Assembly (NCBI RefSeq): GCF_001642995.1
Contig: NZ_LOHS01000066.1
Coordinates: 1-49,366, forward strand
DNA from: Streptomyces jeddahensis
GTDB lineage: Bacteria; Actinomycetota; Actinomycetes; Streptomycetales; Streptomycetaceae
Length of the DNA: 49,366 nt
Direction: 5' to 3'
Within the stretch, counting starts at the first letter, position 1; each line of letters starts with the position of its first letter. The position numbers were made by a program, and so were the translations under genes. Of the stretch, positions 7,858-16,315 are shown piece by piece. A model generated the notes under the pieces. The model ran no database searches. It saw only the letters and a list, made by a program, of their open reading frames with translations, and was not told where the DNA came from.

Positions 7858-8326
7858 TCACAGCAAGTCGTTGATGGTCGCGACGAGAATGGTTGCCTCG
7901 TAGCGGACCGCGAGCTTGTCGTACTTCGTCGCCACGGCCCGGTGTCTCTTGAGGCGATTGATGCCGCACTCGACCGCGTGCCGAGCCTTGTAGTCCTGTG
8001 GGTCGAACTTCGGCGGCCGGCCGCCGGGCGAGCCGCGTTTCTTGCGGTTGCGGGCCTGGTCGGCCTTGTCCGGGATGGTGCAGCGAATCCCGCGCCGTCG
8101 CAGGTAGGCGCGGTTCTTCCGGGAGGCGTACGCCTTGTCGGCGCGCACACGATCGGGCCGGGTACGCGGTCTGCCCGGCCCCAGACGCGGGACGCGGACC
8201 TTGTTCAGGACGGGCTCAAACTGTGGGGAGTCGCCCCGCTGCCCGGCCGTAATCACGATGGACATGGGCTTCTGGCCCTGTCCGACTGCCGAGTGCAGCT
8301 CGCCCCGGCGGCGTGCTTCGGCTGAC
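7858..8326 (-). pseudogene. IS5-family transposase, C-terminal half only
   Basis: Reading leftward, the frame encodes the C-terminal ~155 residues of a transposase: [60 protein letters not shown], ending TINDLL at 7858. The catalytic Asp of ADKAY and Glu of VECGINRLK remain, but the N-terminal half with the first Asp is gone; beyond about 8326 the frame is not transposase-like. It is a different IS5 subgroup from the element at 4961-5771. Dead on its own. Confidence 0.8.
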
Positions 8327-8353
8327 CACCCATCTGATCGGAGCGAACGCAGG

Positions 8354-8992
8354 ATGAACAAGGACTGCCGTGACCAGGTCCAACCGCATCTCCAGCCCGG
8401 AGAGCAGCTGCTCGCGGTGTGCGAGTGCGAGACGGCTCCTGGGGTACCGGAGCGGCCGGTCTGGCTACGGCAGCCACCCCAGGAGTCAGAGCTGGAGCGT
8501 CGGCTCAAGTCCCGCCTGCCCGGGGTAGTACAGAGGTTCCTGCGGCCGAGTGAACCCAAGCCCGTCACCCGGTTCGAGCGGACGATGGAAGGCGCCGAAC
8601 AGACGGCCGAGAATGCCCTCACCCAGGCGGCCCACGGCAAGGGCATGCACGGCGGCTGGGAGAGCCAGGCCGGGCAGTTCTTGGTGACGCACTACACTGC
8701 CGCGCGTCTGCCCGCCACGACGCTGGCGGTCGCGTTCACCGACCGCCGGGTGCTCGCACTCGCGGACCGCGCAAAACTCTGGCAGACCAATCGGGCGTAC
8801 GAACTGCAGTGGGAGGCCCCACGGTCTACGGTCCTCGGAGTCCGTGCGAACCCCAATGGCTGTGTCACTTTCGAGGGGAGTCATTTCGAGGTGACTTGGG
8901 GAGTCGTTTCGCGGCAGCAGGCAAGATCAATGTCAGTGACTTTTGATGTCACTCCCGGCTGTCAGTGCCGGGTGGGAAACTGCCCGGCATGA
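8354..8992 (+). CDS. Hypothetical protein, probably with an altered C-terminus
   Basis: 212 residues from ATG 8354. Residues 1 to about 170 look like a normal soluble Streptomyces protein ([14 protein letters not shown] near the start; [38 protein letters not shown], resembling the membrane-free part of PH-like proteins). The last ~25 residues read through what looks like the promoter region of the DinB gene, and the stop overlaps the DinB start by 4 bases (ATGA). The original 3' end was probably lost by recombination. It starts just beside the truncated transposase, in line with a rearranged segment. Confidence 0.55.
   Translation: MNKDCRDQVQPHLQPGEQLLAVCECETAPGVPERPVWLRQPPQESELERRLKSRLPGVVQRFLRPSEPKPVTRFERTMEGAEQTAENALTQAAHGKGMHGGWESQAGQFLVTHYTAARLPATTLAVAFTDRRVLALADRAKLWQTNRAYELQWEAPRSTVLGVRANPNGCVTFEGSHFEVTWGVVSRQQARSMSVTFDVTPGCQCRVGNCPA
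8960..8981 (+). promoter_or_regulatory. PafBC-type promoter motif (degenerate -10) before DinB gene
   Basis: TGTCAGTG (8960-8967), 8 bases, then GAAACT (8976-8981). The established PafBC/RecA-NDp consensus of actinobacteria is TGTCRGTG-N8-TANNNT; the first box and spacing fit exactly, the -10 lacks the leading T. The start codon is 8 bases downstream, so the mRNA would be nearly leaderless. Confidence 0.45.
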
Positions 8993-9585
8993 TCGAACCG
9001 AACCCGAAAGCGGACCTTCTCCGGTACTTGCAAGAAGGGCGTGACGCCCTGGTGTGGAAGCTCGATGGGCTCTCGGAGTACGACATCCGCCGCCCGCTGA
9101 CCCCCACGGGCACGAACCTGTTGGGGCTGGTCAAGCACGTCGCCAGCGTGGAGTTGGGGTACTTCGGCGACACGTTTGGGCGGCCGTTCTTCGACGAGGA
9201 GCCACCGTCCTGGTGGTATACCGAGGAGTCAGAGCCCAACTCGGACATGTGGGCCGCAGCAGACGAATCACGGGAACAGATCGTTGGGCTGTATCACCAG
9301 GCGTGGGAGCACTCCAACAGCACGATCGCGGCGCTGCCGCTTGATGCGATCGGTCACGTCCCGTGGTGGCCGGAGGAACGCCGAGAGGTGACGCTGAACC
9401 ACATCCTGGTGCGCGTGATCTCCGATACTCAGCGGCACGCCGGTCACGCCGACATCGTGCGAGAGCTCATCGACGGATCCGTCGGCTATTTGCAAGGCAA
9501 CGACAACATGCCACCAGGGGATCAGGCGTGGTGGGAGGGCCATCGGAGCCGACTGGAGCGCGTGGCGCGGGAAGTGAACGGCTGA
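8989..9585 (+). CDS. DinB-family protein (DUF664)
   Basis: 198 residues from ATG 8989. Four-helix DinB fold with the metal-binding histidines visible: LVKHVASVELGYFG (about 45-58), LNHILVRVISDTQRHAGHAD (about 137-156). The body (ESEPNSDMWAAADESREQI; WWEGHRSRLERVA) matches DUF664 proteins of Streptomyces. DinB-like proteins are metal-dependent, often thiol-transfer enzymes, named for DNA-damage induction in Bacillus. The upstream PafBC-like motif agrees with that. The frame stays open upstream to 8965, but ATG 8989 is the only start with homology behind it. Confidence 0.88.
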   Translation: MIEPNPKADLLRYLQEGRDALVWKLDGLSEYDIRRPLTPTGTNLLGLVKHVASVELGYFGDTFGRPFFDEEPPSWWYTEESEPNSDMWAAADESREQIVGLYHQAWEHSNSTIAALPLDAIGHVPWWPEERREVTLNHILVRVISDTQRHAGHADIVRELIDGSVGYLQGNDNMPPGDQAWWEGHRSRLERVAREVNG

Positions 9586-9598
9586 TCTTGCCCTGCTG

Positions 9599-9623
9599 CC
9601 GACCCCATTGGCTCCGGGGTCGG
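9599..9623 (+). terminator. Stem-loop after DinB gene
   Basis: CCGACCCC (9599-9606) pairs perfectly with GGGGTCGG (9616-9623) around a 9-base loop, 14 bases after the DinB stop. It also marks roughly where the IS21-type element begins. Confidence 0.5.
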
Positions 9624-9637
9624 CCATGGGGCACCGT

Positions 9638-10426
9638 TCAGTCGGCTGCGGTTTGCTCGGCCAGGGCTTTGGTGTGGGCGAGGCGGTAGGACTCGGTGCC
9701 GGTCTGGATGATGGAGCCGTTGAAGGTGAGCCGGTCGACGATGGCCGCGCAGAGCCGGGGGTCGGTGAAGGTCTTCGTCCAGCCGGAAAACGACTCGTTG
9801 GAGGCGATGGCGACGCTGTTCTTCTCCTCGCGTTCGGTCAGGACATGGAACAGCAACTCGGCTCCGCGCCGGTCGAGTTCCATGTAGCCGAGTTCATCGA
9901 TGCATAAGAGATCGACACGTCCGTAGCGGGCGATCGTCTTGGACAGCTGCTTGTCGTCGGCGGCTTCGACCAGTTCGTTGACGAGTTTGGTCGCCAGCAC
10001 GTAGCGGACGCGGAAGCCCTGCATGGCGGCCTCGGTGCCCAGGGCGATCAGCAGGTGGGACTTGCCGGTGCCGGAGTCGCCGATCAGGCAGAGCGGTTCG
10101 CCCTTCTTGACCCACTCGCAGGTCGCGAGCGTGTTGACGGTGGCGGGATCGACATTGGGGTTGGCGTCGAAGTCGAAGGCCCGCAGCGACTTCTCGCGGG
10201 GAAAGGCCGCAGCCCGGATCCGGCGTTCGGACCTGCGGCGGGCCCGGTCGTCGCACTCGGCCATCAGCAGCTCGGTCAGGAAGGCCCGATACGACATCTG
10301 CTCACGGGCAGCGCCGTCGGCCTGATCCTTGAACTGCTGGCGGATGGTGGGCAGCCGCAGCATGCGGCATGCCTGGTTGATGGAGGCGGTGGCGGCTTCT
10401 TCCGTCAGCCCGCGCTTGCGCGTCAT
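9638..10426 (-). CDS. istB: IS21-family helper ATPase IstB
   Basis: 262 residues. AAA+ ATPase with Walker A GDSGTGKS at 116-123 and Walker B LLCIDELGYM around 172-181, then the sensor region VAIASNESFSGW.KTFTDPR. It matches IstB in length and motif order. IstB assembles on DNA and guides the IstA transposase to target sites. The start ATG overlaps the istA stop by 4 bases, so translation is coupled. Confidence 0.95.
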   Translation of the reverse strand: MTRKRGLTEEAATASINQACRMLRLPTIRQQFKDQADGAAREQMSYRAFLTELLMAECDDRARRRSERRIRAAAFPREKSLRAFDFDANPNVDPATVNTLATCEWVKKGEPLCLIGDSGTGKSHLLIALGTEAAMQGFRVRYVLATKLVNELVEAADDKQLSKTIARYGRVDLLCIDELGYMELDRRGAELLFHVLTEREEKNSVAIASNESFSGWTKTFTDPRLCAAIVDRLTFNGSIIQTGTESYRLAHTKALAEQTAAD

Positions 10427-12081
10427 GATCCTTCTTTCTCGCCCGCCGTGCGGCCGGGCCGTTTGAGGAGTTGGTCGTAGTGGGCCACTGAGGGAAGCGG
10501 CCGGTTGTCAGGTGGCAGGTGGGCCAGTCGCCAGTCGGCGAGAAAGGTCACCGACGCGGTCGGTCCTTCGTCCTCCGTCGCCCTCGCCTCCGCCCCGGAA
10601 CGGGCCGGCAGGACCGGGTCCCCGTCGGATTCGGCGAGCTTGCGGGCCTCCAGCGCAACCGCGTCCGCAGTCAGAGCCCCCGCCTGGTAGGCGGCGGCCA
10701 GACCGGCGACGACCTGCTCGTGGTCCATGTGCCGGCCCAGCAGCAACACCTCGATCAGGGCCCGGGTGCCGGCCGCGTCACCGTGGGCGGCCTTCGCCGC
10801 CGCCCACCACTTGTCGTGAACGGGAGTGAACCGGCCTGCGGAGCGGGCCTGTTCCAGCGCCGTCGACCCGGGAAAGGCACCCGGCTTGCGCAGCAGCGCT
10901 TCCAGATAGTGGTCCAGGACCAGCAGCGACCTGTGGCGGCCACCGAGCCGCTCGTGCCGGGTCACCACACTCCGGCCGTCGTAGACGATCAGCTCGTTGG
11001 CATGCAGCAGAACCCGCAGTTGCCGCCCGATGAAGCGGACCGGCACTGAGTAGGCATTGCCGCGGACGTTGATCTGGCTGAACCGGTCGACCCTGGGGGT
11101 GAACCAGCGGCCTGTCTCGAACGGTTCGGTCGGCAGCGGCTTGAGCAGGTGCTGCTCGCCGGCGAAGTACTCACCGACGGTGCGGGTGCGGCCCCGCAGC
11201 CTCCGTGCCTCGTCGTCCTGGTCCCACTGCTCGACCAACGCGTTCAGCTCGGTGAGCGAGGCGACCTCGGGAACGGGAACGAAGTGGTTGCGGCGGAAGT
11301 AGCCGATCTGCCCCTCGACTCCGCCCTTCTCGTGGGCGCCCTCGATGCCCGGCCGGCAGTAGAACGCCTCAACGCCCCAGTGCGAACGGAACGCGGTCCA
11401 GCGGTCCGCCTCCTTCCGGCCCCGGTAGAACCCCAGCACCCGCTCGACCGCGGCCCGCAGGTTGTCGTAGCGGATGTGCCGGCGCGGGACACCGCCAAGG
11501 ACCCGAAAGGCGTGCACGTGGCCTTCGAAGAAGGCTTCCTGACCTGCGGTGGCGAACACCCGGTGCACCGCCTTGCCCGAGTACGACAACCGCAGCGAAA
11601 ACAGGTAGAGCCGTGTCATCTCACCGGCGAGGATCACGCTGACCTCACCGAAATCGACCTCCGCCTCGGCCCCCGGCAGGTGCGTCTGCGGCACGAACAT
11701 GGCCTGTGGACCGATCCCCGCATCCCGCCTGATCTGCGGACGCCGGTCTTTCACATAGACGCGGACCATCGGATACGAGATCTCATGGGCGTCGTGCTCG
11801 TCGACCAGCCGATCGAAGATCCGCTGAGCGGTGTGGCGCTGTTTGGCGGGCGCGTCCAGATCCGCCCGCAAGATCGCATCGATCAGCGGCTTGTAGAGAT
11901 CAAGCCGCGATTCCCGGCGCCGGTGATTGCTGCGTGGCTCCGGCCACTTGCCGTCCAGCGCCCGCCGTACCGTCCGCCACGTGACGTTGTGCTTGCGCTG
12001 CAACGCCCGCTGCGACATGCCCTCTTGATGGTCACGGCGGATCGCCGCGTACAGATCGATCTTCGACTGCGACGTCCCCAT
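10423..12081 (-). CDS. istA: IS21-family transposase IstA
   Basis: 552 residues from ATG 12081 (MGTSQSKIDLYAAIRRDHQE); the frame is open 20 codons further up without a ribosome site. N-terminal helix-turn-helix (GMSQRALQRKHNVTWRTVRR, about 20-40). DDE catalytic residues of the RNase-H-like core: Asp in AEAEVDFGEVSV, Asp in RHIRYDNLRAAV, Glu in HEKGGVEGQIGYFRRN. The C-terminal SH3-like region (RGNAYSVPVRFIGRQLRV) is also present. No frameshift seen, so the element may be active. Confidence 0.95.
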   Translation of the reverse strand: MGTSQSKIDLYAAIRRDHQEGMSQRALQRKHNVTWRTVRRALDGKWPEPRSNHRRRESRLDLYKPLIDAILRADLDAPAKQRHTAQRIFDRLVDEHDAHEISYPMVRVYVKDRRPQIRRDAGIGPQAMFVPQTHLPGAEAEVDFGEVSVILAGEMTRLYLFSLRLSYSGKAVHRVFATAGQEAFFEGHVHAFRVLGGVPRRHIRYDNLRAAVERVLGFYRGRKEADRWTAFRSHWGVEAFYCRPGIEGAHEKGGVEGQIGYFRRNHFVPVPEVASLTELNALVEQWDQDDEARRLRGRTRTVGEYFAGEQHLLKPLPTEPFETGRWFTPRVDRFSQINVRGNAYSVPVRFIGRQLRVLLHANELIVYDGRSVVTRHERLGGRHRSLLVLDHYLEALLRKPGAFPGSTALEQARSAGRFTPVHDKWWAAAKAAHGDAAGTRALIEVLLLGRHMDHEQVVAGLAAAYQAGALTADAVALEARKLAESDGDPVLPARSGAEARATEDEGPTASVTFLADWRLAHLPPDNRPLPSVAHYDQLLKRPGRTAGEKEGS

Positions 12082-12150
12082 ACGGCCCCCAGCGGCAGCA
12101 GCACAACCACCGTCCCACCGCAAGCCCCTGGGTGACGTCAAAACAAACCG

Positions 12151-12458
12151 TCATCGCAAACTCGGTCAGAAGGCGACTCCCCGAATCACCTCGAAACGAC
12201 TCCCGCACTGAGATACATAGCCACCCCAAGGGTGTTTTCCAGCGAGGCCGCTTCGAGATCCTGTTTTTGGACGGGTCGTGGATCGCATTGGTGGCATTGG
12301 TGCCAACACATGCGGAGTCGTTCGCCGCAGAGGTAGGCGCCTGAGAGCTTCTGGGATCGTCGTCGGGCGGAGTGCCGCGCCTATGGCAGTGGGGATTCCC
12401 GCGGCCTCTGAGGGCGAGTGACGCCACTGCCATTCGGGGATCTCGCAGCGCCGAGTGT
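12151..12458. other. Stretch without recognised gene
   Basis: Between the IS21 element and the T7SS effector trio. Open frames on both strands (for example plus 12132-12344) have no ribosome site and start inside the IS end. I see no clear repeat or RNA. It may contain the distal IS21 end. Confidence 0.4.
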
Positions 12459-12899
12459 TCAGGGATGTGCGGCGGCCCGGTCGTCGACCAGCGTCAGCCC
12501 CGAGCAGTCGTGCCCCCCCGAGGGATCCGGTTCGTACACCCAGTAGAGGGCCGCGAGCTGCACCAGTACCAGTACGGGGACGAGGCAAGCGGCCGCCATG
12601 GCCACGCGTCCCTGCCACGCCGCCCCCGGCCGCTGGCCCCGCCGGTGTGCCCCGCGGCGCAGGGCCAGGAGGAGCAGCAGAGCGGCCTGGCCGCAGGCCG
12701 GGGCGGCCCAGGCGGTGACGTACATCCGGGTGGACGGGCCGAGGTACCGGCAGTTCTGGAAGGTGTCGCCGTCGAAGGAGAAGTGGACCGCCAGCAGGGC
12801 GGCTGAGGCGGCCACCAGGGCCGGCACCAGCAGGGACCAGCGGCGCCAGGAGGGGGTGGGGGCGCTGGAGGTCGGCGTGGGGTGCGTGTGTGTGCTCAT
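12459..12899 (-). CDS. Small membrane protein, candidate partner or immunity protein
   Basis: 146 residues from ATG 12899, whose A is shared with the TGA stop of the upstream amidase gene (translational coupling). Three membrane helices are apparent (about 20-42 LLVPALVAASAALLAVHF; about 58-80 with AWAAPACGQAALLLLLAL; about 100-122 VAMAAACLVPVLVLVQLAAL). Not recognised as a named family. Tight coupling to a secreted-amidase gene suggests it protects the producer or helps export. That is inference from position only. Confidence 0.65.
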   Translation of the reverse strand: MSTHTHPTPTSSAPTPSWRRWSLLVPALVAASAALLAVHFSFDGDTFQNCRYLGPSTRMYVTAWAAPACGQAALLLLLALRRGAHRRGQRPGAAWQGRVAMAAACLVPVLVLVQLAALYWVYEPDPSGGHDCSGLTLVDDRAAAHP

Positions 12900-14158
12900 C
12901 AGTACCAGTCCGGGTTGGGGCGGACGATCCGCACGTTCTGCTGTCCCTCGTGCTTCTCCGTCGCGGGGAGCCGGCCTTCCAGGCTGACGTTCTGATACGA
13001 GTCGCTGTGCTGGGTGTACTTGATCTCGCCGTCTGGCATGACCGCGGTGACGATCGCCGCGTGGTGGGTGTTGCCCTTCTCGATCGAGTCGTTGGGGCCG
13101 GCCTGCTCGTAGTAGATGATGTCGCCCGGCTTCACATCGGAGCGCGGGACGTCGGTGCCGCCGTGCCTGAGCATGAAGTTCTGCTGGTTCTCGGCCGCGG
13201 CCCAGGTGTCGGAGTAGGCGAGCCGCTTGTCGACCGAGTCGACGCCGGTGCGGTTTCCGATCATCCAGGAGTCGTCGTCCGAGGTGCCCCAGATACTCGT
13301 CTTCTCCTGCATTCCCGCGTGCAGCAGGGCGTTGGAGACGAAGTTGGTGCAGTTGTTGCCGAAGTCGGTCGGGTCCTCTTTGTTCCAGTTGGCGAGGGCG
13401 TACTCGACCAGCTTCACGCGGTCGTACTTGCCGTTTCCACGCAGCTCCTGCCGTACGTCGGCCGGGATGCCCTCCAGGTTGGCGATGGCGACCGGCTGGG
13501 CCAGCATCATGTCCTTGCGCTGCTGGGGGGTCAGTCCGTTCCACCACTGGCGGACTGTGGCGGGGTCCTCGTCCACCGGGATGTCGGCGGCGAGCATCTG
13601 CATCTGGACGTGCGAGGCGTGCGTCTGGAGGTCGTTGAGTGCTTTGGTCGGGTCGGTGACGCTCGTCTGGTCGGCGAGCTTGGCGAACTCCGCCGCGGCC
13701 AGCTTGTCGGCGGCGGTGACCTGTTCCACGGCCTGGTCGATGAGGTCCTGCACCTCCGCACGGTACGGGCCCATCTCCTCCGCCTCCATGCGGCTGCGCG
13801 GAGGTGGGCCGGTGATCGTCCCGTCGACGCCGATCTCCAGGCCGTAGCGGCCCGCGAGGTCCACCGCCGCATGCATGGTGCTGTGCGCGGTCTCGATGGT
13901 CGTCGTCATGCCGTCGGCGACCATGTTGACGGCGAGGAGGATGTCGTACGCCGCCTCCAGCTGGTTGGCGAGCTGTTCGAACTCGGCCGCCGCCGTCGCG
14001 CCGACCTCGTCCGTCCAGTTGTCCTTGAGGGGCTTGGCACCGTACTCACGCAGATCCCGTGCCGCGTCCAGGGCGTACTTGGCGAGGGCGTGCCATTCGT
14101 CGGCTGCGGTCGCCCACTTACTGGGGCGGGCGCTGTTGATCCCCTCGTACGAGACCAT
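12899..14158 (-). CDS. T7SS substrate with C-terminal amidase domain (Amidase_6 type)
   Basis: 419 residues from ATG 14158 (MVSYEGINSARPSKWATAAD). Residues 1-200 are a helical WXG/LXG-like export domain (W at 14, long heptad-rich helices). Residues from about 250 to the end match the putative amidase family: NWNKEDPTDFGNNCTNFVSN with the likely catalytic Cys near 270, and GNTHHAAIVTAV with the likely His near 365. No Sec signal; T7 export is inferred from the helical N-domain and the WXG-like gene 2 bases upstream. The probable substrate is peptidoglycan or another amide. First of two cell-wall or cell-target effectors in the window. Confidence 0.8.
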   Translation of the reverse strand: MVSYEGINSARPSKWATAADEWHALAKYALDAARDLREYGAKPLKDNWTDEVGATAAAEFEQLANQLEAAYDILLAVNMVADGMTTTIETAHSTMHAAVDLAGRYGLEIGVDGTITGPPPRSRMEAEEMGPYRAEVQDLIDQAVEQVTAADKLAAAEFAKLADQTSVTDPTKALNDLQTHASHVQMQMLAADIPVDEDPATVRQWWNGLTPQQRKDMMLAQPVAIANLEGIPADVRQELRGNGKYDRVKLVEYALANWNKEDPTDFGNNCTNFVSNALLHAGMQEKTSIWGTSDDDSWMIGNRTGVDSVDKRLAYSDTWAAAENQQNFMLRHGGTDVPRSDVKPGDIIYYEQAGPNDSIEKGNTHHAAIVTAVMPDGEIKYTQHSDSYQNVSLEGRLPATEKHEGQQNVRIVRPNPDWY

Positions 14159-14160
14159 GG

Positions 14161-14490
14161 TCAGGCCCTCCCCAGATCGTTGAGGCCGGCGCGCAGCCGC
14201 GACTCCGCCTCGGCGTCCGCGCGGTCGTAGCCGTCGGCGGAGTCCCGCAGCTTTTGGCTGAGCTCGCCCATCCTTTTGGCGAGGGACACCATGTGCTCCT
14301 CCCACTTGAGCGCGCAGACCTTGAGCTGGACCGGGCTCTCCCAGCCATTGCCGTAGTGGGAGCCGTACACCTCGTCGCTGGTGTCGAGGGAGTGGCTGAG
14401 GCGCCTCATCACCTGGTGGGACAGGGACTCGGTGTCATTGGCCGCAGCACGTACCCGCGCGGCGTCGATCTCGATGTCGATGTCGCCCAT
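14161..14490 (-). CDS. WXG100-like T7SS partner protein
   Basis: 109 residues, all helical: helix 1 with IDAARVRAAANDTESLSHQV, a turn GNGWESPVQ at about 48-56 in the place of the WXG motif, and helix 2 EEHMVSLAKRMGELSQKLRD. Shape and size are those of ESX/WXG100 proteins. It is the first gene of a minus-strand operon with the amidase substrate (2-base gap) and the membrane protein, so it probably forms the heterodimer that brings the amidase to the secretion machine. Confidence 0.75.
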   Translation of the reverse strand: MGDIDIEIDAARVRAAANDTESLSHQVMRRLSHSLDTSDEVYGSHYGNGWESPVQLKVCALKWEEHMVSLAKRMGELSQKLRDSADGYDRADAEAESRLRAGLNDLGRA

Positions 14491-14756
14491 GGGCGATTCC
14501 CCCGATGTGAATAGGCTGTTGCTGAAGTTGCTGAAATCGACGAACCGAACTCGTTCGAATACGGCGGCCAGCGTACGGGCCTTTGTCCTTCGCCCGGTTC
14601 CAACTCCTCCGGCTTGGAGGGCTCTTGACCATCGATCCCACGATTCTCCTCTGAACCTCCATACTCACGATGCTGCGTTCACGCCACCAATGCCTCTAAG
14701 CGGTCCTCACGCTGAGCACCACGGCCGTCTCCGCCCGTGGGCACTACCGTGACCTG

Positions 14757-14894
14757 ATGAAGGCCGTCGCGCACACCGTGGCGTTCCACGATCCGCTGCC
14801 GGACATTGAGCGGACCGTACGCGGGGACGAGCACGACGGAAGTTCCGACCGCATCAAGGACGGCATCACGGCCGACTTCGGCCGGCCGAGGTGA
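14757..14894 (+). CDS. Possible small ORF or gene remnant (45 aa)
   Basis: The frame runs from a TAA at 14697 to TGA 14892-14894; from ATG 14757 it gives 45 residues (MKAVAHTVAFHDPLPDIERT..., ending ADFGRPR). Codon usage looks coding-like and the frame upstream also reads plausibly (GHYRDL before the ATG), so it could be the tail of a lost gene. No clear ribosome site. It ends 7 bases before the next gene's GTG. Confidence 0.25.
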   Translation: MKAVAHTVAFHDPLPDIERTVRGDEHDGSSDRIKDGITADFGRPR

Positions 14895-14901
14895 GCGACG
14901 A

Positions 14902-15525
14902 GTGAGCATGAACCTGAACACCAAAGGTGGGTTCGACGGCCCGGTGGCCTGGGACCGTCCGGGCACCGCAAGTGCTTTGTCCCGCTGGGCCGCAGCTCAG
15001 CTGGCCAGGTTTCTCGGCTGGGTGGCGCTGTGGTGGGGTGCGGTGTTCGCCACGGTCGGACTGCTGCCCGTGGGGGCCGTGGTGCCCATGACGGTCGTGC
15101 TGGCCGTGCTCATGTACAACGCCGTCATGTCGCTCATCAAGCTGTGCAGATTTGGGCCTATGCGCCGGATCCTGACGGTCTACCCCTGGCGTCGGCAGCC
15201 TGGTGGCGTTAGGTACGACGCACGGGGGCGCAAGGCGTCTTTCCTCCTGCCCGACCCCGACCGGCCGGAGAAGACGGTGTCGCCGAAGATCTCCGGATTC
15301 TTCTTCCGGCCCTGGGACCGCATCGCCCGCAAGGGCTTCGACGGTGACCTGTGGTACGCGGGCGACCCTCGCTTCGCTTGCGTCATCGCTCAACCTGGCC
15401 TGAAGACGCTGACGTATGCTGCCCAGCCCACGGCGTTCAACCCCCGCACCACCCCCCGCCGCAAAGGCCTCAGCCCCGAAGCCCGCCGTCGCGCCCGGGC
15501 CATCGGTGCGCGTGTCGCCGATTGA
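14902..15525 (+). CDS. Membrane protein of unknown function
   Basis: 207 residues from GTG 14902 (ATG 14908 also possible; AGGTGAG at 14889-14895 lies 6 bases before the GTG). Two membrane segments with a short turn (about 30-75: LGWVALWWGAVFATVGLLPV and AVVPMTVVLAVLMYNAVMSL). The soluble C-terminal part has a beta-rich look (GGVRYDARGRKASFLLPDPD; SGFFFRPWDRIARKGFDGDL) and ends in a basic tail. Similar proteins are common beside Streptomyces T7SS genes; the function is not known to me. Convergent with the next gene. Confidence 0.7.
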   Translation: MSMNLNTKGGFDGPVAWDRPGTASALSRWAAAQLARFLGWVALWWGAVFATVGLLPVGAVVPMTVVLAVLMYNAVMSLIKLCRFGPMRRILTVYPWRRQPGGVRYDARGRKASFLLPDPDRPEKTVSPKISGFFFRPWDRIARKGFDGDLWYAGDPRFACVIAQPGLKTLTYAAQPTAFNPRTTPRRKGLSPEARRRARAIGARVAD

Positions 15526-15625
15526 CGCGGCCCACGACCCAGGCTCAGCCGAAGTCCAGCCCCTCGCAAGCCCCCGGCGCCCCTCTTCTCCCTGGTGACG
15601 CGCCGGGGCCTCCGTCACGCGGAGG

Positions 15626-16234
15626 TCACGCGAAGAACATCACCAGCAGGCTGATGGCGAAGCCGATCAAGCCTGTCGCGATCAGTACGTAGACGGTGCC
15701 GAGCAGGCCCTGGCTCGCTGCCTGCTGGGAGCGGCGGGCGTCGGAGGTGCCGCCGAAGGCGAAGCCGGTGTCGGTGCCGAAGAGGCCGAGGGCGAGGGGG
15801 ATCAGGGCGCCGAACCACCACACGCAGCCGACGGCGATGGCGCCGACCCAGCCGTGGTCCTGCTGGTAGGAGGTGTCGCCGGTCTTGCGGGCCTCGAGGA
15901 TGTCGCCGCGCTTGTACAGGGCATCGCTCTTCAGTTCTGCGTTGAGGTCCTTGGCAGTGCCGTCGGTGGCGGTGAAGGTGCCGTAGCACCACTTGGTCTT
16001 GGTCCGCTTCCGCGAACTGCTCGACGGGCTCGAGTACTTGTAGTCGACCGAGCAGGTCTCGACCGTGAGCGTGCCTGGTGTGGACGTGGCATAGGAGTAG
16101 GGGCCTAGGAAGGCGCCGAGGGCCATGAGGGCGAGGCTTACGAGTATCAGGCCTGCGCCGATGAGGCGGCCGAGGCCCGCCTGCCCTCTTGGCGCGGTGG
16201 CGTTCGTCGTGTCGTTCCCGTGGACGTGTGCCAT
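15626..16234 (-). CDS. Three-TM protein of a family repeated in this locus
   Basis: 202 residues from ATG 16234, with GAGGAG 9-14 bases before it. One N-terminal membrane helix (about 24-45), an extracytoplasmic domain of about 75 residues with two cysteines (GTLTVETCSVDYKYSS; KWCYGTFTATDGT), then two C-terminal helices (GAIAVGCVWWFGALIPLALG; VYVLIATGLIGFAISLLVMF). The same plan, including the GTLTV..C motif, is seen in the frameshifted gene directly upstream and, partly, at 3964-4341. Role unknown; the location suggests a T7SS accessory membrane protein. Confidence 0.75.
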   Translation of the reverse strand: MAHVHGNDTTNATAPRGQAGLGRLIGAGLILVSLALMALGAFLGPYSYATSTPGTLTVETCSVDYKYSSPSSSSRKRTKTKWCYGTFTATDGTAKDLNAELKSDALYKRGDILEARKTGDTSYQQDHGWVGAIAVGCVWWFGALIPLALGLFGTDTGFAFGGTSDARRSQQAASQGLLGTVYVLIATGLIGFAISLLVMFFA

Positions 16235-16252
16235 TTAGGCTGACTCCTCAGA

Positions 16253-16312
16253 ATACGGATTCGGATACGGATTCGGATACGGATTCGGATACGGATACGG
16301 ATACGGGCACGG
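16253..16312. repeat. Tandem 12-bp repeat, 5 units
   Basis: Three identical ATACGGATTCGG units (16253-16288) followed by two variants (16289-16312). It fills the spacer between two co-directional minus-strand genes, ending 3 bases before the stop of the upstream one and 19 bases before the start of the downstream one. Confidence 0.9.
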
Positions 16313-16315
16313 ACA

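Larger units (their letters stand above)
9624..12150 (-). mobile_element. IS21-family element
   Basis: Complete istA-istB pair on the minus strand, with both reading frames intact. The limits are approximate: I could not identify matching terminal repeats on either side by eye, so the ends may extend beyond these positions. Confidence 0.7.

Noticed and set aside
12132..12344. Plus-strand 70-codon frame after the IS21 element
   Set aside because: No ribosome site, begins inside the IS end, no similarity I recognise.
16253..16312. Coding Arg-Ile repeat read in a minus-strand frame
   Set aside because: The frame is not that of either flanking gene; the repeat sits in the spacer after a stop codon.
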